A stretch of 64,000 bases of DNA from JACKHO01 sp041398745 (GCA_041398745.1 JAWKUB010000010.1:124001-188000); one strand, 5' to 3'; shown: positions 1 to 10,266, counted from the first letter of the stretch. Translations and numbers: made by a program. Notes: generated by a model from the sequence alone, not told the origin.

Positions 1-178
1 TGTGAATGACACGTTTTGCCGGCGCCTCAAAATGTGGCCAGGGATCGCGTGCCTGGGCCGGTGTAATTCCAGCCGAGGCGCTGCCATCTGCCAGCATGAG
101 CGACGCCAGTGCCGCCGAACCTAGTCCATGGCTTGTCCAGGAGAGGAAATCCCGTCGCGTGGTTTGTTGTGAACTCAT
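1..178 (-). CDS. DUF1501 protein, N-terminus (cut by window edge)
   Basis: The reading frame starts at 178 and runs off the left edge, leaving 59 residues. It begins MSSQQTTRRDFLSWTSHGLG and continues with an alanine/leucine-rich hydrophobic stretch, the twin-arginine-type signal typical of planctomycete DUF1501 proteins. The start lies 6 nt after the stop of the upstream DUF1549/DUF1553 gene on the same strand. This is the usual two-gene order for these exported proteins. DUF1501 proteins resemble the sulfatase/alkaline phosphatase fold, but their reaction is not established. The assignment rests on the N-terminus plus the partner gene. Confidence 0.8.
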   Translation of the reverse strand, partial: MSSQQTTRRDFLSWTSHGLGSAALASLMLADGSASAGITPAQARDPWPHFEAPAKRVIH

Positions 179-184
179 CGGGAA

Positions 185-3163
185 TTACTCGGCAAACAGG
201 AATTCGTTGGTATTGAACAGCACTCGGGCCAATGCGGGCAGGCCATGCTCGTCGACAAACCGCACGGCTGGTTCAAGCTCTTCGGAACGAGGCTGACGCT
301 GGAGTGCCAGTTCGTACATGCTTTTCACTTGGATCGATGTCGTCTCATTACCCTCAGCCGCTCGACTCGCCAGCAGGTCGGCCATGCGCAAGACGAATGA
401 GTTGTTTAGCAATGACAGGGACTGCGTAGGCGTCGTAGTCACTGCGCGGTCAGGTGTTGTCACAGATGGATCGGGACAGTCGAGGGCGTCGAGCAGTTGA
501 TTCCGCCCCGAGCGAACCCACATGCGGTAAATGGTCCGTCGGTGAAACTCCGGTTCCTCGCGATCCTGCATAATGTAGAACTGCGAGTTGCGATTAAAGG
601 TTTCAAAGTTCCGGTAGGATCGTCCGCCGTATTGCGGGTTGAGTGCTCCCGTTACCTGCAGCATGGTGTCGCGGACCACTTCAGCCTCTAATCGTTGCGG
701 TGCGTACCTCCACAGCCACTGGTTTCCTGCATCTGCGGCCAAGGCGTCGGGCCGCGGGCGTGAGGACTGTCGAAACGTTTCCGATGTCACAATGAGTTTG
801 TGAACCGCCTTGAGGCTTCCATTCTGTTCGATGAGGTAGTTCGCCAGGAAATCCAACAGCTCTGGATGCGTGGGCCGGATGCCGTTGAAGCCGAAATCGT
901 TTGGCGAGGCGACAATTCCTGTTCCGAAATGGTAATGCCAAATTCGGTTCACAATGACGCGTGCAAAAATGGGATTCTCTCGTGACGTCATCCACTCGGC
1001 AAACTTGCGTCGACGTTCGGCGTCCGATGCATCAGCGGCAAGATTGAAATCGGCGGAGAGGCCCTGGATGGCCTGAATTCCACCCGCGTTAACTTCTTCC
1101 GCCGGGGAAGCGGCATCACCTCGCAGCAGGACATGTGTCGCTGGCGGTTTTTGCGGTGCCACGGCGTACACTCGAAGATTCTGCAGTTGCCCGATCTCTT
1201 CAGACAACGCCTTCGCCTCCGCCTCCCACTTTCCGAGTTGCGACCGTTGCTCTTCAGACATGCGAGCCAGCAGCTGAGCTTTTGAGACAATGTTGAACCG
1301 GGCGGACGTCACGGCAATTTCGTCATCGGTCAGCGCTTTGTCATACAACTGTGCCTGCTCAATATGGCCAGCCAGCATGCGATTGCCCCCCGGCCCCGTC
1401 CCGTGACGCAGACCCAGCAAGACTTGCGAACTGCCCGGCTCATAGGTCACGAGTCCGGAACTCTGGTACGGCACACCGTACGGCTCCCCGTTCCGATATC
1501 CCTGAATGGTGCCATCTCCCCGATAAACAATGGCCACGTGGACAAGCGACTTGTCGGCCTCCTTTTCCTCATTCCCCTTAAATGAATTCCAGCGGACAAA
1601 GCCATTGCTGCCCGCCATCCACTGTCCGGCCTCGCGTTCGCCGTACACAATGGCGTCGAACACAACGCCGTCAGTCGTTTGCACCGAGAGAACTCCGCCA
1701 CCTTGCTGCGCGAGATCATCCAATCTCACCCACGCTTCGAGCGTCTTGGCTTTCAACTGCGACGTCACAGGAGCGGTCGAGAGATAAGCGTCCTTCCCGT
1801 TCAAATGGAGTTGTCCATCTGAAATGGTCGCTCCACCGTGCAGGGTGCCTTGCAAACTTCCCATGTCGTCATTGGCATCGTTCTCAAACGTCCAGCGGGC
1901 AATGGGCGCGACGGCACTATTGACCTCGCGTCCGTCTTCACCCTGCAGTTCTTTCTGGAGTTGTTCACGCAACGGGATCAGCAGGTTATCGATGTTCGTT
2001 CTGAATTCAGCCAGACGCTTTTCTGCAGCGTGTCTCTTCTGCTCAAGTTCCTTTGTCTGATACGGACGTTCGCCGGGACGAACACCAGCCAGCGCCGCTG
2101 CGATTTGGTAGTACTCGGTCTGCGAAATGGGATCGAATTTGTGACTATGGCAACGGGCACAGTTCGCTGTCAGCCCCAGAAAAGTCTGACAGACGGTGCC
2201 AATGTAGTCTTCCATTTCGTCTTGCCGGACAACAGCACGCATGGCAGCCGACTGTTGACTTTGGCCCACATCATCGTACGGACCTGCCACCAGAAACCCT
2301 GTGGCAACGAGGGCATTCGAATCACCCGGATGAAGCACGTCACCGGCAATTTGCTGACGGGCAAACTCGTCGTACGGCATATCGGCGTTGAGGGCCTGAA
2401 TCACCCAGTCGCGGTAAGGCCAGGCGTTGTCACGCAGCTTGTCCCGTTCAAATCCATGGCTCTCACCAAACCGAGCCAAATCCAGCCAGTGCCGTCCCCA
2501 GCGTTCGCCATACTGCGGCGACGCCAACATTCGATCGACAGCAGCGCGGTACGCCTCGTCAGTCGGATTCGCGACGAAGTCCTCGACTTCTTGAGATGAG
2601 GGCGGCATCCCCAACAGCGAGAACGATAACCGTCGCAGAAGAATTCGGGGATCAGCAGGCGACGAGGCGGTCAGCCCGTGTTCACTCCGTTTGGCCCGAA
2701 CAAATGCGTCGACGGGGCTTTCTCCGGGCTGCAGCTCGGGAGGCGGCACTTTCGACAGCGGCTTGAGCGACCACCAGTCGTATCCGGCGCGAGCACTTGT
2801 CGTGAATGCGAAGGGATCAATTTTCTCCAGTGACCACTTGGCCCCTTCTTCAATCCATTTCTGTAGCAGCAGCTTTTCAGCATCTGACAGTGGATGCTTC
2901 GGAGGCATTTCATTGGCAGCGACACGCTCCCAAAGGTAGCTTTCCTGCAACTTGCCCGGCGCAATGACGACACCGGAATCGCCGCCGACAAAGGCCGCTT
3001 TCTTCGACGAAAGGTCGAGTGCCCCTTTCGGTTCGCGGTCGTTGTGGCAGTCGAGACACTTCTCAGCCAGCAGCGGAGCAACGTCATTCACAAAATCCAC
3101 TTCAGCAACAAGCGGATTCACCATCCACAAAAGCAACATCAATGCAGGAAACGCCGACTTCAT
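185..3163 (-). CDS. PSD1-type planctomycete cytochrome c protein with LamG-like domain (DUF1549/DUF1553)
   Basis: This 992-residue exported protein has a signal peptide at residues 1-20. A haem c motif CLDCH (36-40) lies in the Planctomycete cytochrome C (PSCyt1) segment. A DUF1549 block follows from about 130, with a second motif CARCH at 335-339 before HSHKFDPI. A concanavalin/laminin-G-like segment spans about 420-650, and a DUF1553 block about 730-970 contains ARVIVNRIWHYHFGTG. These proteins are encoded next to DUF1501 genes in many planctomycetes and are thought to act outside the cytoplasmic membrane, possibly in polysaccharide breakdown; the reaction is unknown. The next gene starts 6 nt after its stop, so the two are probably one transcript. 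Confidence 0.88.
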   Translation of the reverse strand: MKSAFPALMLLLWMVNPLVAEVDFVNDVAPLLAEKCLDCHNDREPKGALDLSSKKAAFVGGDSGVVIAPGKLQESYLWERVAANEMPPKHPLSDAEKLLLQKWIEEGAKWSLEKIDPFAFTTSARAGYDWWSLKPLSKVPPPELQPGESPVDAFVRAKRSEHGLTASSPADPRILLRRLSFSLLGMPPSSQEVEDFVANPTDEAYRAAVDRMLASPQYGERWGRHWLDLARFGESHGFERDKLRDNAWPYRDWVIQALNADMPYDEFARQQIAGDVLHPGDSNALVATGFLVAGPYDDVGQSQQSAAMRAVVRQDEMEDYIGTVCQTFLGLTANCARCHSHKFDPISQTEYYQIAAALAGVRPGERPYQTKELEQKRHAAEKRLAEFRTNIDNLLIPLREQLQKELQGEDGREVNSAVAPIARWTFENDANDDMGSLQGTLHGGATISDGQLHLNGKDAYLSTAPVTSQLKAKTLEAWVRLDDLAQQGGGVLSVQTTDGVVFDAIVYGEREAGQWMAGSNGFVRWNSFKGNEEKEADKSLVHVAIVYRGDGTIQGYRNGEPYGVPYQSSGLVTYEPGSSQVLLGLRHGTGPGGNRMLAGHIEQAQLYDKALTDDEIAVTSARFNIVSKAQLLARMSEEQRSQLGKWEAEAKALSEEIGQLQNLRVYAVAPQKPPATHVLLRGDAASPAEEVNAGGIQAIQGLSADFNLAADASDAERRRKFAEWMTSRENPIFARVIVNRIWHYHFGTGIVASPNDFGFNGIRPTHPELLDFLANYLIEQNGSLKAVHKLIVTSETFRQSSRPRPDALAADAGNQWLWRYAPQRLEAEVVRDTMLQVTGALNPQYGGRSYRNFETFNRNSQFYIMQDREEPEFHRRTIYRMWVRSGRNQLLDALDCPDPSVTTPDRAVTTTPTQSLSLLNNSFVLRMADLLASRAAEGNETTSIQVKSMYELALQRQPRSEELEPAVRFVDEHGLPALARVLFNTNEFLFAE

Positions 3164-3307
3164 GAAATCCCCTCATGGTGACAGTAGGACATCCGACCTC
3201 GTGTGAGATCGAACTCCCTTTTCGACGTCGCGAATTATGTCAGGTCCGCCGGGGGATTGCATCCTCCACTCGCAGTCTGCCGCTGATGCAGGACGAACGG
3301 TTCCAAC

Positions 3308-4810
3308 TTAATTCGCTGATGACGCATTCGGCTCTTCATCAGTTCGGTGCGATGCCTCTTCTTCAATTTCTTTCAAGAGCCGCCGGCGAACTTCTTCCAC
3401 GGTATGTTCGCCAAAGTGATCAGCCCCTACTTGTTGATTCGACACGTTCAGCAGGCGCAGCAACAATGTTTTGGGACGTTTTCCAGCGAACTCGTCATTT
3501 GGCCGACGCCCCTCTTCCCTCTCAAGCTCTTCGAACACGAAGTCAACAATGAATCCTCCCCAGTCCCCGGCATGAGAATCGAGCGGTTGGCGCCACTTTG
3601 GATACCGCTCCAAGAATCGTACGAGAGTCTCCAGTTCTTCATTCGTACGTTGAGTCAAGAACCATCGGGGCCAAATGTCCGTGCCACGAAGCGTGACAAG
3701 TTTCTGCCCGTAGGTCTCAATTAACCAGTCGGGAGGATTCTCCATGTCGAGAAGTCGATCCAGTACCTGAAACAACAGCTTGGGATTGTCCCGATAGGCC
3801 AGCCGGGGAGGCGGGTCCCAGTGTGGCGGGAAGTCATGCTGTGGAGTTGCTACGAGGTATTCTACTCCCTCGTTAAGCGGTCCGGCCTTCAACATGCTTT
3901 CGACGAAATATCGACGCCGTTGTTCTGGATGACAGTAGAACGTTGCAACTGTCATGAGAACAGCCAGCACGGCGACCAGCCTCCAGGCGGAGGTGCCCAC
4001 CGTTGCTCCATTGTGATAAGTGACCGGGCGTGGTGCTGCGGGATTCCACGAAGACGCAAGGCCGATCAGGAACAGCCAAAACAACCACGACAGGAACCCG
4101 AGTTGCAGGACTGTCCACCGAACGTCGTTGATGAGCTCCTCGCCATTTGAAAGGGCAATGCCGCCCATGACTTGAATGAGCGGAATGGGAATCGCCAACA
4201 TGGCAAACATGGCGAGTGTGTCGGCCAGCAACATGACCGGTCCCAGCATGCGAAGGAAATTGACATTGCACAGAACCGCGAGAATGCGCGTCATGAGCAC
4301 GACGCGCCACAGTGAAACCACGGCGAGAAACGCAATATTCCATTGAATGGATTCGTAAGCCGAGTTCATCCTTTCCACTGGAATGGCGTACAGGGCCGCC
4401 ATGGGAGCGCACATCCAGACACACGTCAGCACTCTCTGAAACTGTGCCGCGAATCGCCCCTTTTCGTCTCGTCCACCGACAAGTCTCAGAATGACTGCCA
4501 GAGGAAACGACAGTGCCAGTGAGGCCACCAGCGGAATGAACAGATACCACGGTTCATGCAACAGGTCTTCCTGGTCGTACTCTCGAAAGAGCCCGGCAAG
4601 AATTACGAACGCAAATCCCAGCCATATCGCCTGGCTTGAGTGTGCGATTTTCAAGATTGCGACGCGTCGTCCGAAAAGAAATCCAACGACATCCCAAATC
4701 GAAATGGGCGGCCCTGCATCAACCGGAATGTGGTTGGAGTCGCTGATTGTTTCGCCAGGTTGCATGTCGGATTCGTCGTCGACGTTGGGCACCAGATGCT
4801 CCGAAGACAT
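3308..4810 (-). CDS. Polytopic membrane protein of unknown function
   Basis: The 500-residue product has about seven hydrophobic segments between residues 60 and 305 (for example around IWLGFAFVILAGLF and LFWLFLIGLASS). A soluble, charged C-terminal region of about 190 residues follows. I do not recognise a named family; the layout is loosely like Yip1-type membrane domains. The start at 4810 is supported by AAGGAG about 10 nt upstream. That start lies inside the preceding radical SAM gene, so the two overlap by 92 nt in different frames. An alternative start at 4765 (Met16) would shorten the overlap to 47 nt but lacks an obvious ribosome-binding site. Confidence 0.6.
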   Translation of the reverse strand: MSSEHLVPNVDDESDMQPGETISDSNHIPVDAGPPISIWDVVGFLFGRRVAILKIAHSSQAIWLGFAFVILAGLFREYDQEDLLHEPWYLFIPLVASLALSFPLAVILRLVGGRDEKGRFAAQFQRVLTCVWMCAPMAALYAIPVERMNSAYESIQWNIAFLAVVSLWRVVLMTRILAVLCNVNFLRMLGPVMLLADTLAMFAMLAIPIPLIQVMGGIALSNGEELINDVRWTVLQLGFLSWLFWLFLIGLASSWNPAAPRPVTYHNGATVGTSAWRLVAVLAVLMTVATFYCHPEQRRRYFVESMLKAGPLNEGVEYLVATPQHDFPPHWDPPPRLAYRDNPKLLFQVLDRLLDMENPPDWLIETYGQKLVTLRGTDIWPRWFLTQRTNEELETLVRFLERYPKWRQPLDSHAGDWGGFIVDFVFEELEREEGRRPNDEFAGKRPKTLLLRLLNVSNQQVGADHFGEHTVEEVRRRLLKEIEEEASHRTDEEPNASSAN

Positions 4811-6032
4811 GAGTCAACAACTCCTTAAAACCTGCTTCCAACTCAGTGACCTTTAGTTGATCGGGCTGATAGGTCACGTCGAACAAAGTGTAGTACGACC
4901 AATCCCGCTGAGGTAACAGACGATTCTGAGATTTCAGTCGGCGATGCAGGGCCGTTCCCGGAAACGGCGTTTGCAACGTCACCTGCAATTCAGCAAACGG
5001 AGACTCGAGCAGAAACTGTGTGAGTCGCTCCATCGATTCCCGCGTTTCGCCTTCGGCCCCCACAATGAAGCATCCATTCACGCAAACACCGGCCTCCTGA
5101 AGAGCTTGAGTTGCTTCCAGCATCTCCTGGAGTTCGGCCGCTTTGTCTCCCATGCCAGGATATCGAAAAACCATCGACTCAATGCCCATAAGAACCTGCA
5201 CACAACCTGAAGCGGCCAGCCTGTCGACGATTTCTGTCCTCTTCCCGATGCGCCAATCGGACTCGGTAAACCACCGCACGCCCGAATTCTTAAGCACCTC
5301 CAATAGTTCCAAGGCGTCCCGCCGCCCCGCAAACGTGTTGTCATCCGCCAGTTCAAGAAGCGGCACAGCATTCAAACCGCGAATGGCCTTGAGTTCGGTC
5401 CTAATATTCTCCACCGGTTTTTCACGAAACTGTTCCAGCAACCGACTGGCGGCGCAAAAGTCACAAGCGAAGGGACATCCCCGCTGTGTTTGAATTGTGA
5501 ATCGAGCGCATCTGGGAACCAAGTCGAATCGGGGAAGAGGCCAGGGCTCGTCCATGAGAATTCTCGGTGCACGATAAATGGCTGCCAGTTCACCATTCTC
5601 CACATCGTCCAACAACTGCCGCCAGACGGGCTCACCCGACCCCACCACAACTGAATTGGCATAAGTAGCCGCTTCCTCAGGCAATGCTGTTACGTGCAGT
5701 CCACCTAGAACAGTCTGGATCCCTCGCGTCCGAAGCTGAGCACAGAGTTCATATGCTTCCAGAATCGATGCGGTCAAAGCCGAAACGGCGACCAAGTCGG
5801 GTCGCTCCGACACAAGTCCCTCTAACAACTCTTCGCTTAAGGATAGCGGTGCACGATAGGAACACGTCCAATGCTCCGGCAGCATTCCGGCGAGTGTCAA
5901 TAAACCGAGCGCAGGTAATTCGGCAAGCGCATTGGCCCTGCCTCGAAACCCTGGAAGCGACATGCCAAGGCACCGCAGTTCATCCTCCTTCACACGAAAT
6001 CCGCTCAGAGTGACGAAGGCGACGTGTGGCAT
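4719..6032 (-). CDS. B12-binding-domain radical SAM protein
   Basis: This 437-residue protein has an N-terminal Rossmann-like region (about 1-155) of the cobalamin-binding type, with PDLVAVSALTASI and VLGGLHVTALPEE. A radical SAM core follows with the cluster motif CPFACDFC (Cys186, Cys190, Cys193) right after QTQRG. Such enzymes cleave S-adenosylmethionine to a radical; cobalamin-binding members methylate or rearrange unreactive carbon centres. The substrate cannot be told from the sequence. It is preceded by a spermidine-synthase-like gene 67 nt upstream. Its last 30 codons overlap the next gene, and that tail (rich in Arg and Gln) is unlikely to be part of the fold. Confidence 0.82.
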   Translation of the reverse strand: MPHVAFVTLSGFRVKEDELRCLGMSLPGFRGRANALAELPALGLLTLAGMLPEHWTCSYRAPLSLSEELLEGLVSERPDLVAVSALTASILEAYELCAQLRTRGIQTVLGGLHVTALPEEAATYANSVVVGSGEPVWRQLLDDVENGELAAIYRAPRILMDEPWPLPRFDLVPRCARFTIQTQRGCPFACDFCAASRLLEQFREKPVENIRTELKAIRGLNAVPLLELADDNTFAGRRDALELLEVLKNSGVRWFTESDWRIGKRTEIVDRLAASGCVQVLMGIESMVFRYPGMGDKAAELQEMLEATQALQEAGVCVNGCFIVGAEGETRESMERLTQFLLESPFAELQVTLQTPFPGTALHRRLKSQNRLLPQRDWSYYTLFDVTYQPDQLKVTELEAGFKELLTHVFGASGAQRRRRIRHATWRNNQRLQPHSG

Positions 6033-6099
6033 TTTGTGCTTTCAATCCTTCATCTGGAAAGCGGATGGTTTACTCCGCAATGAGATCTCCTGCGGCTCA

Positions 6100-9000
6100 T
6101 CAATGTTCGAAGCCAGTTTGCAGAATTGCCGACGAAGAAGAAGCGGAGGTGGAATTCGACAACTGGCGTACATAGTCACGTACCTGCCTGACGGCGTCGG
6201 GGTCGAGTTCGGGGTTGTCGTCAATGAGGTCCAGGCCGCGGGCGAGGACTCGGGCTCTTTGTTGATAGAGGGGATTGGTGAGCGGGTCGGACTCGGCGAG
6301 ATTCACGGCGCAGGCGCGAATTGACTCCAGTTGCTTTTGAGGTGCATGCGCCAGATGAGCCGCATTACAGCGGATAAGAAAACCGAAATCGCGCGACGAA
6401 CGAATGAGTGCATTGTCCGTTAACTGAATCGCCTCGGTTGCCAACTTGATTGAGTTCTCACGACGAGCCGCAACGCGCCAAGACGCACGACAATACAAGG
6501 CGAGCGGATAAGTGAGTTCGTCAGCCGTGATACGTTCGAGAAGTGCATCATTGAGCTGAATTGGGTTGGTGTTTCCTCCCTGCATGGACAGGTAGGATTC
6601 GAAAACCAGCTTCTCGTTGCCAGTCAACAATTGCCTCTGGGCGACGATTTCACGCGGCGCGGAGAAGTCCATCAACTCGTCCGCATATAGCTGACACAGC
6701 AGGAACCTGGCCTCGGTCAGCTGCGGATTCCGTCGGACGGCCTCAACAGCGAACGGGCGGCAGTGTTCCTGGTGTCCGCTTTCACGAGCAACCAGGGCCA
6801 ACAGGAACTCCCGGACACCCGGTTCTGTTTGCCGTTCGGCGAAACGACCGGCCCGCTGGATGTGTCCCGCAGCACACATGCGACAGACAAGAACGGACGG
6901 GCTCAGGCGGGGCCGAATTGCGTCATCGTTCCACAACGAGGAATTTGAAGTCAGCACCAGGTCATACGGTTCGAGCAGAGAACGAAGCGAGGCTCCGGTC
7001 GAATCACCCGATCGTACCGATGAGCGAAACGCGAGTTGGTTGAAGCTATCGGTGTTTGGACTCGCCGAGTCGCAGAACTCTTTCAATCCCTCGGTATCAC
7101 AAATCAGTGTCGCTGCTAAATCATTGACGCCCCCGACTGGCATCCGTTCAAACTTCCTGGGAGATTTGGCCAAGAGTCCTGCAGGGTTTGCGGCCTCACG
7201 CTCTGGATGAATTTCGCCGTCCGAGCCGAGGAAGAGCAGAGAGGTGGGCGAGGGCTGATAGAGCCTGACGTGAGGAAACACAGCCAGGAGCGTGGCGCCA
7301 ATGGACTGAATTTGTTCCGTACCGAGAAACTGAGTATCGAGCCACTGGAGGAAGACTCCCTCCTCGCCGAGATGCTCACGTGCCTGCAGCAGGAAGTCCT
7401 GCGTGTAAAGATGCGAGGCTCCCGACGTCCAGGGATGCGAGGGCTGCGAGACGATAATGTCGTAACGAGCGGACGAAAGTGCGAGGGCGCCGCGTGCGTC
7501 GTTCGTGACCACGTGAATTCGCGGATCGCTGAGGGGATCGGCATCTCTCAGCGCAGACAGCTGGTGATTAGCCGCAATGACCTCAGGCTCCAGTTCGACG
7601 ACATCAATCCGACTTACCGACTCAGGGATGTCTTCGACCGCCGTACCGCCGCCGAAACCAATGACGAGCAGCGACTCCGCCTCAGGTCGGGCAAGCAGTG
7701 GAATTCCCGTCAGCCAATGGTGAACTTCAATGCCTTGTGGCGGTGAGCCTTTGCGGGCAATGAGCGCTTCGGGCAGCCCATTGTTCTGAATGAGGAAGTG
7801 ACCTCCCCAGTCACAGACACGGACGGTCGACGAACGTCCAACTCGGAGTGCCAGTTGCTTGCCGTCGGCGGAATGCCGCAGGAGCGGTGAAACCGCGAGC
7901 AGGTTTTCAGGTTGAACCGGCTGAATGAACAGCATTAGCAAGGCGAGTGCCGCAATGACCGCCGATCGCTTAACCCAGTCCATGGGGCGCAGCAGCAACG
8001 TGGCGACTCCAAGGGCGATGTTACCGCACACGGCGAGCTTCAATGTCCCCGCAAAACCGAGCCACGGGATGAGATGAAATCCCGCCAGCAATGACCCCAC
8101 AACTCCGCCCAAGGTATTGGAGGCATAAATTGCGCCAGACGAAGCACCGACATCCTGCGGTGACTGAGCGACAAGACGAACCGCAAAAGGGAAGGTGGCT
8201 CCAATAAACAATGTGGCGGGTAGCAGCAGGCATCCACATAAAATCGAACTCTGAAAGAGACTCGTCTCTGATTTCAGCAAGTCCCAGCCCGGAACATCGT
8301 TCAACAATGAGAAAATTGTGAGCGAGGTCAGTGCGGCCCCAAGTTGTGACAACATGAGCCCCCACCATGCAGCCTGACGCGACCGAGCCAAGGGGCTGGC
8401 AATGGCGCTTCCCAGCGTAATTCCGGCGAGGAAGGCCGCGAGCATAATAGCGAACGCATACACGCTGCCGCCGACAACCTGCCCCAACAGGCGAGTCCAC
8501 AGAACTTCGTAAATGAAGGACATTCCGCCCGACACAAACATGATGGCGGCAACCCATTCCGTTCTCAGACCATCATTGCCCTTAGCTGGTTTTGCAGGCG
8601 CGGTGGCCTCTGCCACGGCCTGGCTGTCGCCCCGGCGATCCAACATAATTGCCAGACCAAAAACCGCGACGTTAACCAGCACACCAATCCAGGTTGTTCC
8701 CGAATTGCCAATGGTGGGCATGAGCCAGAAGGCGGCAATCAACGTGCCGACCATCGCGCCCAGCGTATTGATGGCATACAAAAAGCCAACGCGTCGGCCG
8801 AGTTGTTCGTCGTGATGAACGACAAACCGACTCAGCAATGGGAGCGTGGCCCCCATGCAGGCCGTGGGAATAAGTAACAACAGAAATGCGCTCGCCGTAT
8901 AGAAGAGTGGCTGCCACAGGCCTCCTGAGTCGGGCAAGGTTGGCTGCCCGCCGAGAGCGAGCACCTGCAAGCCTTGAATCAGTTGCATACCAAATGGAAC

Positions 9001-9348
9001 AGCCAGCGCGCCGAGTGCAATTCCGGCTTCCAGCACGCCGTACATCAGAATGGGACGCTTCAGCCACCCCGAGACCCATGGCGACGCTCCCGTCGCCTGC
9101 CGGGCCAGATAACGTCCGGCAATCCACGAACCAGCCGCCAGGCCTGCCATGTAGGCGGAGAGAACCGTGGCAACGGCGAGTTCACTGGTGCCAAACACGG
9201 CGGAAAACTGACGCATCCACACGGTCTGATACAGCAGGGCGGCCAATCCCGACAGAAAGAAGCAGGCAAGTACGACGTAAAAATCCCAGGAACGCACAGA
9301 TGCGTTTGTTTTGGTGACCGAGTTTTCAGTCAGAGCCTCAGCAGTCAT
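6100..9348 (-). CDS. Fused polytopic membrane / spermidine-synthase-like protein with helical C-terminus
   Basis: The ATG at 9348 gives 1082 residues. The reading frame could begin at 9378, but the extra ten residues look untranslated. About a dozen membrane segments fill roughly the first 480 residues (signature ALLYQTVWMRQFSAVFG, typical of fused MFS/spermidine synthase proteins). Next comes an aminopropyltransferase-like Rossmann domain with LLVIGFGGGTA and DVVELEPEV, then SQPSHPWTSGASHLYT. The last 280 residues are helical and TPR-like. The family is common in planctomycetes and its substrate is not known; a role in polyamine synthesis should not be assumed. It shares its direction with the radical SAM gene downstream. 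Confidence 0.82.
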   Translation of the reverse strand: MTAEALTENSVTKTNASVRSWDFYVVLACFFLSGLAALLYQTVWMRQFSAVFGTSELAVATVLSAYMAGLAAGSWIAGRYLARQATGASPWVSGWLKRPILMYGVLEAGIALGALAVPFGMQLIQGLQVLALGGQPTLPDSGGLWQPLFYTASAFLLLLIPTACMGATLPLLSRFVVHHDEQLGRRVGFLYAINTLGAMVGTLIAAFWLMPTIGNSGTTWIGVLVNVAVFGLAIMLDRRGDSQAVAEATAPAKPAKGNDGLRTEWVAAIMFVSGGMSFIYEVLWTRLLGQVVGGSVYAFAIMLAAFLAGITLGSAIASPLARSRQAAWWGLMLSQLGAALTSLTIFSLLNDVPGWDLLKSETSLFQSSILCGCLLLPATLFIGATFPFAVRLVAQSPQDVGASSGAIYASNTLGGVVGSLLAGFHLIPWLGFAGTLKLAVCGNIALGVATLLLRPMDWVKRSAVIAALALLMLFIQPVQPENLLAVSPLLRHSADGKQLALRVGRSSTVRVCDWGGHFLIQNNGLPEALIARKGSPPQGIEVHHWLTGIPLLARPEAESLLVIGFGGGTAVEDIPESVSRIDVVELEPEVIAANHQLSALRDADPLSDPRIHVVTNDARGALALSSARYDIIVSQPSHPWTSGASHLYTQDFLLQAREHLGEEGVFLQWLDTQFLGTEQIQSIGATLLAVFPHVRLYQPSPTSLLFLGSDGEIHPEREAANPAGLLAKSPRKFERMPVGGVNDLAATLICDTEGLKEFCDSASPNTDSFNQLAFRSSVRSGDSTGASLRSLLEPYDLVLTSNSSLWNDDAIRPRLSPSVLVCRMCAAGHIQRAGRFAERQTEPGVREFLLALVARESGHQEHCRPFAVEAVRRNPQLTEARFLLCQLYADELMDFSAPREIVAQRQLLTGNEKLVFESYLSMQGGNTNPIQLNDALLERITADELTYPLALYCRASWRVAARRENSIKLATEAIQLTDNALIRSSRDFGFLIRCNAAHLAHAPQKQLESIRACAVNLAESDPLTNPLYQQRARVLARGLDLIDDNPELDPDAVRQVRDYVRQLSNSTSASSSSAILQTGFEH

Positions 9349-9484
9349 TTTTCTGGAATTCCATTTCCAAACTCTCAAGAATCATCGCCGATTCCGATCT
9401 CATAGCAAAATCCCTGCAACTACTGCGATACGAATATCGCCAGCGCAGCTTTTCCAGCAAAAAGCGGGATTGACGTGACCAGAC

Positions 9485-10057
9485 TCACTCCTTGGCGCCT
9501 TCCAGGATTCGCTGCTCAATCCAGTCGTTGAAGACGACGTCGATGCTGAGTTGAATGCGTTCAAAACTCCACTGATTCAGCACCCGGTGCGGATCGCTCA
9601 GACGCATGTACCACATTTCACCCGCCTTGAGCGGCACGACTTTGTTATTGAGCCAGAACTCAACCTCATCGCTAATGAAAATGGGCACGTGCAATCGCAC
9701 CTGATTTCTCAGCCCCAAGTCCAATTGCGGGTCGGTATGCTCGCGGACTTCGGCACCGGGCTCCAGCCGCATGAGACGCACGTTTGTAACCTGACATTCC
9801 AGTGAGTTCAGAACCTCCTGGAAGTACGGGCTGTTCTTCAAATGCGATGTTTCCAGCCAGTTGGTCCAGTTTGGATCGGCGTAGTCCTTGCTTTCCTTAT
9901 TGTGACCCTGCGGCACCGTCAGCGGCACGACGTTGTAATAAATGTACGGCGGAAACTGCGAAATGATGTTCAATGTTTCCTGCTGCAATCGTTCCACGTC
10001 AAACTCGAACGCGAGCTTTGAGCGGTCAAAATCGTATGCTACTGCGGTGTCAGTCAT
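9485..10057 (-). CDS. Aspartyl/asparaginyl beta-hydroxylase family protein
   Basis: A 190-residue Fe(II)/2-oxoglutarate oxygenase-like protein (Asp_Arg_Hydrox type). The metal-binding HxD motif is His107-Thr-Asp109 in EVREHTDPQ. The distal ligand is probably His147 in SDPHRVLNQ, and Arg157 in FERIQLSIDV would bind 2-oxoglutarate. I chose the ATG at 10057 over an in-frame GTG at 10081 because the extra eight residues add nothing recognisable. The protein substrate is unknown; bacterial members hydroxylate free or peptidyl Asp, Asn or Arg. It stands alone, with about 135 nt on one side and 210 nt to the divergent peptidase gene on the other. Confidence 0.82.
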   Translation of the reverse strand: MTDTAVAYDFDRSKLAFEFDVERLQQETLNIISQFPPYIYYNVVPLTVPQGHNKESKDYADPNWTNWLETSHLKNSPYFQEVLNSLECQVTNVRLMRLEPGAEVREHTDPQLDLGLRNQVRLHVPIFISDEVEFWLNNKVVPLKAGEMWYMRLSDPHRVLNQWSFERIQLSIDVVFNDWIEQRILEGAKE

Positions 10058-10266
10058 GCTTACCACTTTCGGTCTTGCCACAAATCAAACGGAACGTCCT
10101 GGCGGTTCAGGACGAGAACGTCAGCCGCCTCAAGAATCGACCATTTGGAGAGAGCATTCAAGCAACAGTGCTAATACAGTTGTTTTTTGTGGTGAAGTGG
10201 ACATCATGTTGCGAGCCCCATGGGCTTTGCCCAGAAACGCAATAGAGAATCAGAAACGGAATTGTG

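Noticed and set aside
1838..2599. 253-residue plus-strand ORF opposite the first PSD1 gene
   Set aside because: It lies wholly antisense to a gene with clear domains; the sequence has no family pattern and no start signal.
3873..4550. 225-residue minus-strand ORF inside the membrane-protein gene
   Set aside because: It is in another frame of a gene with clear membrane helices and has no independent signal.
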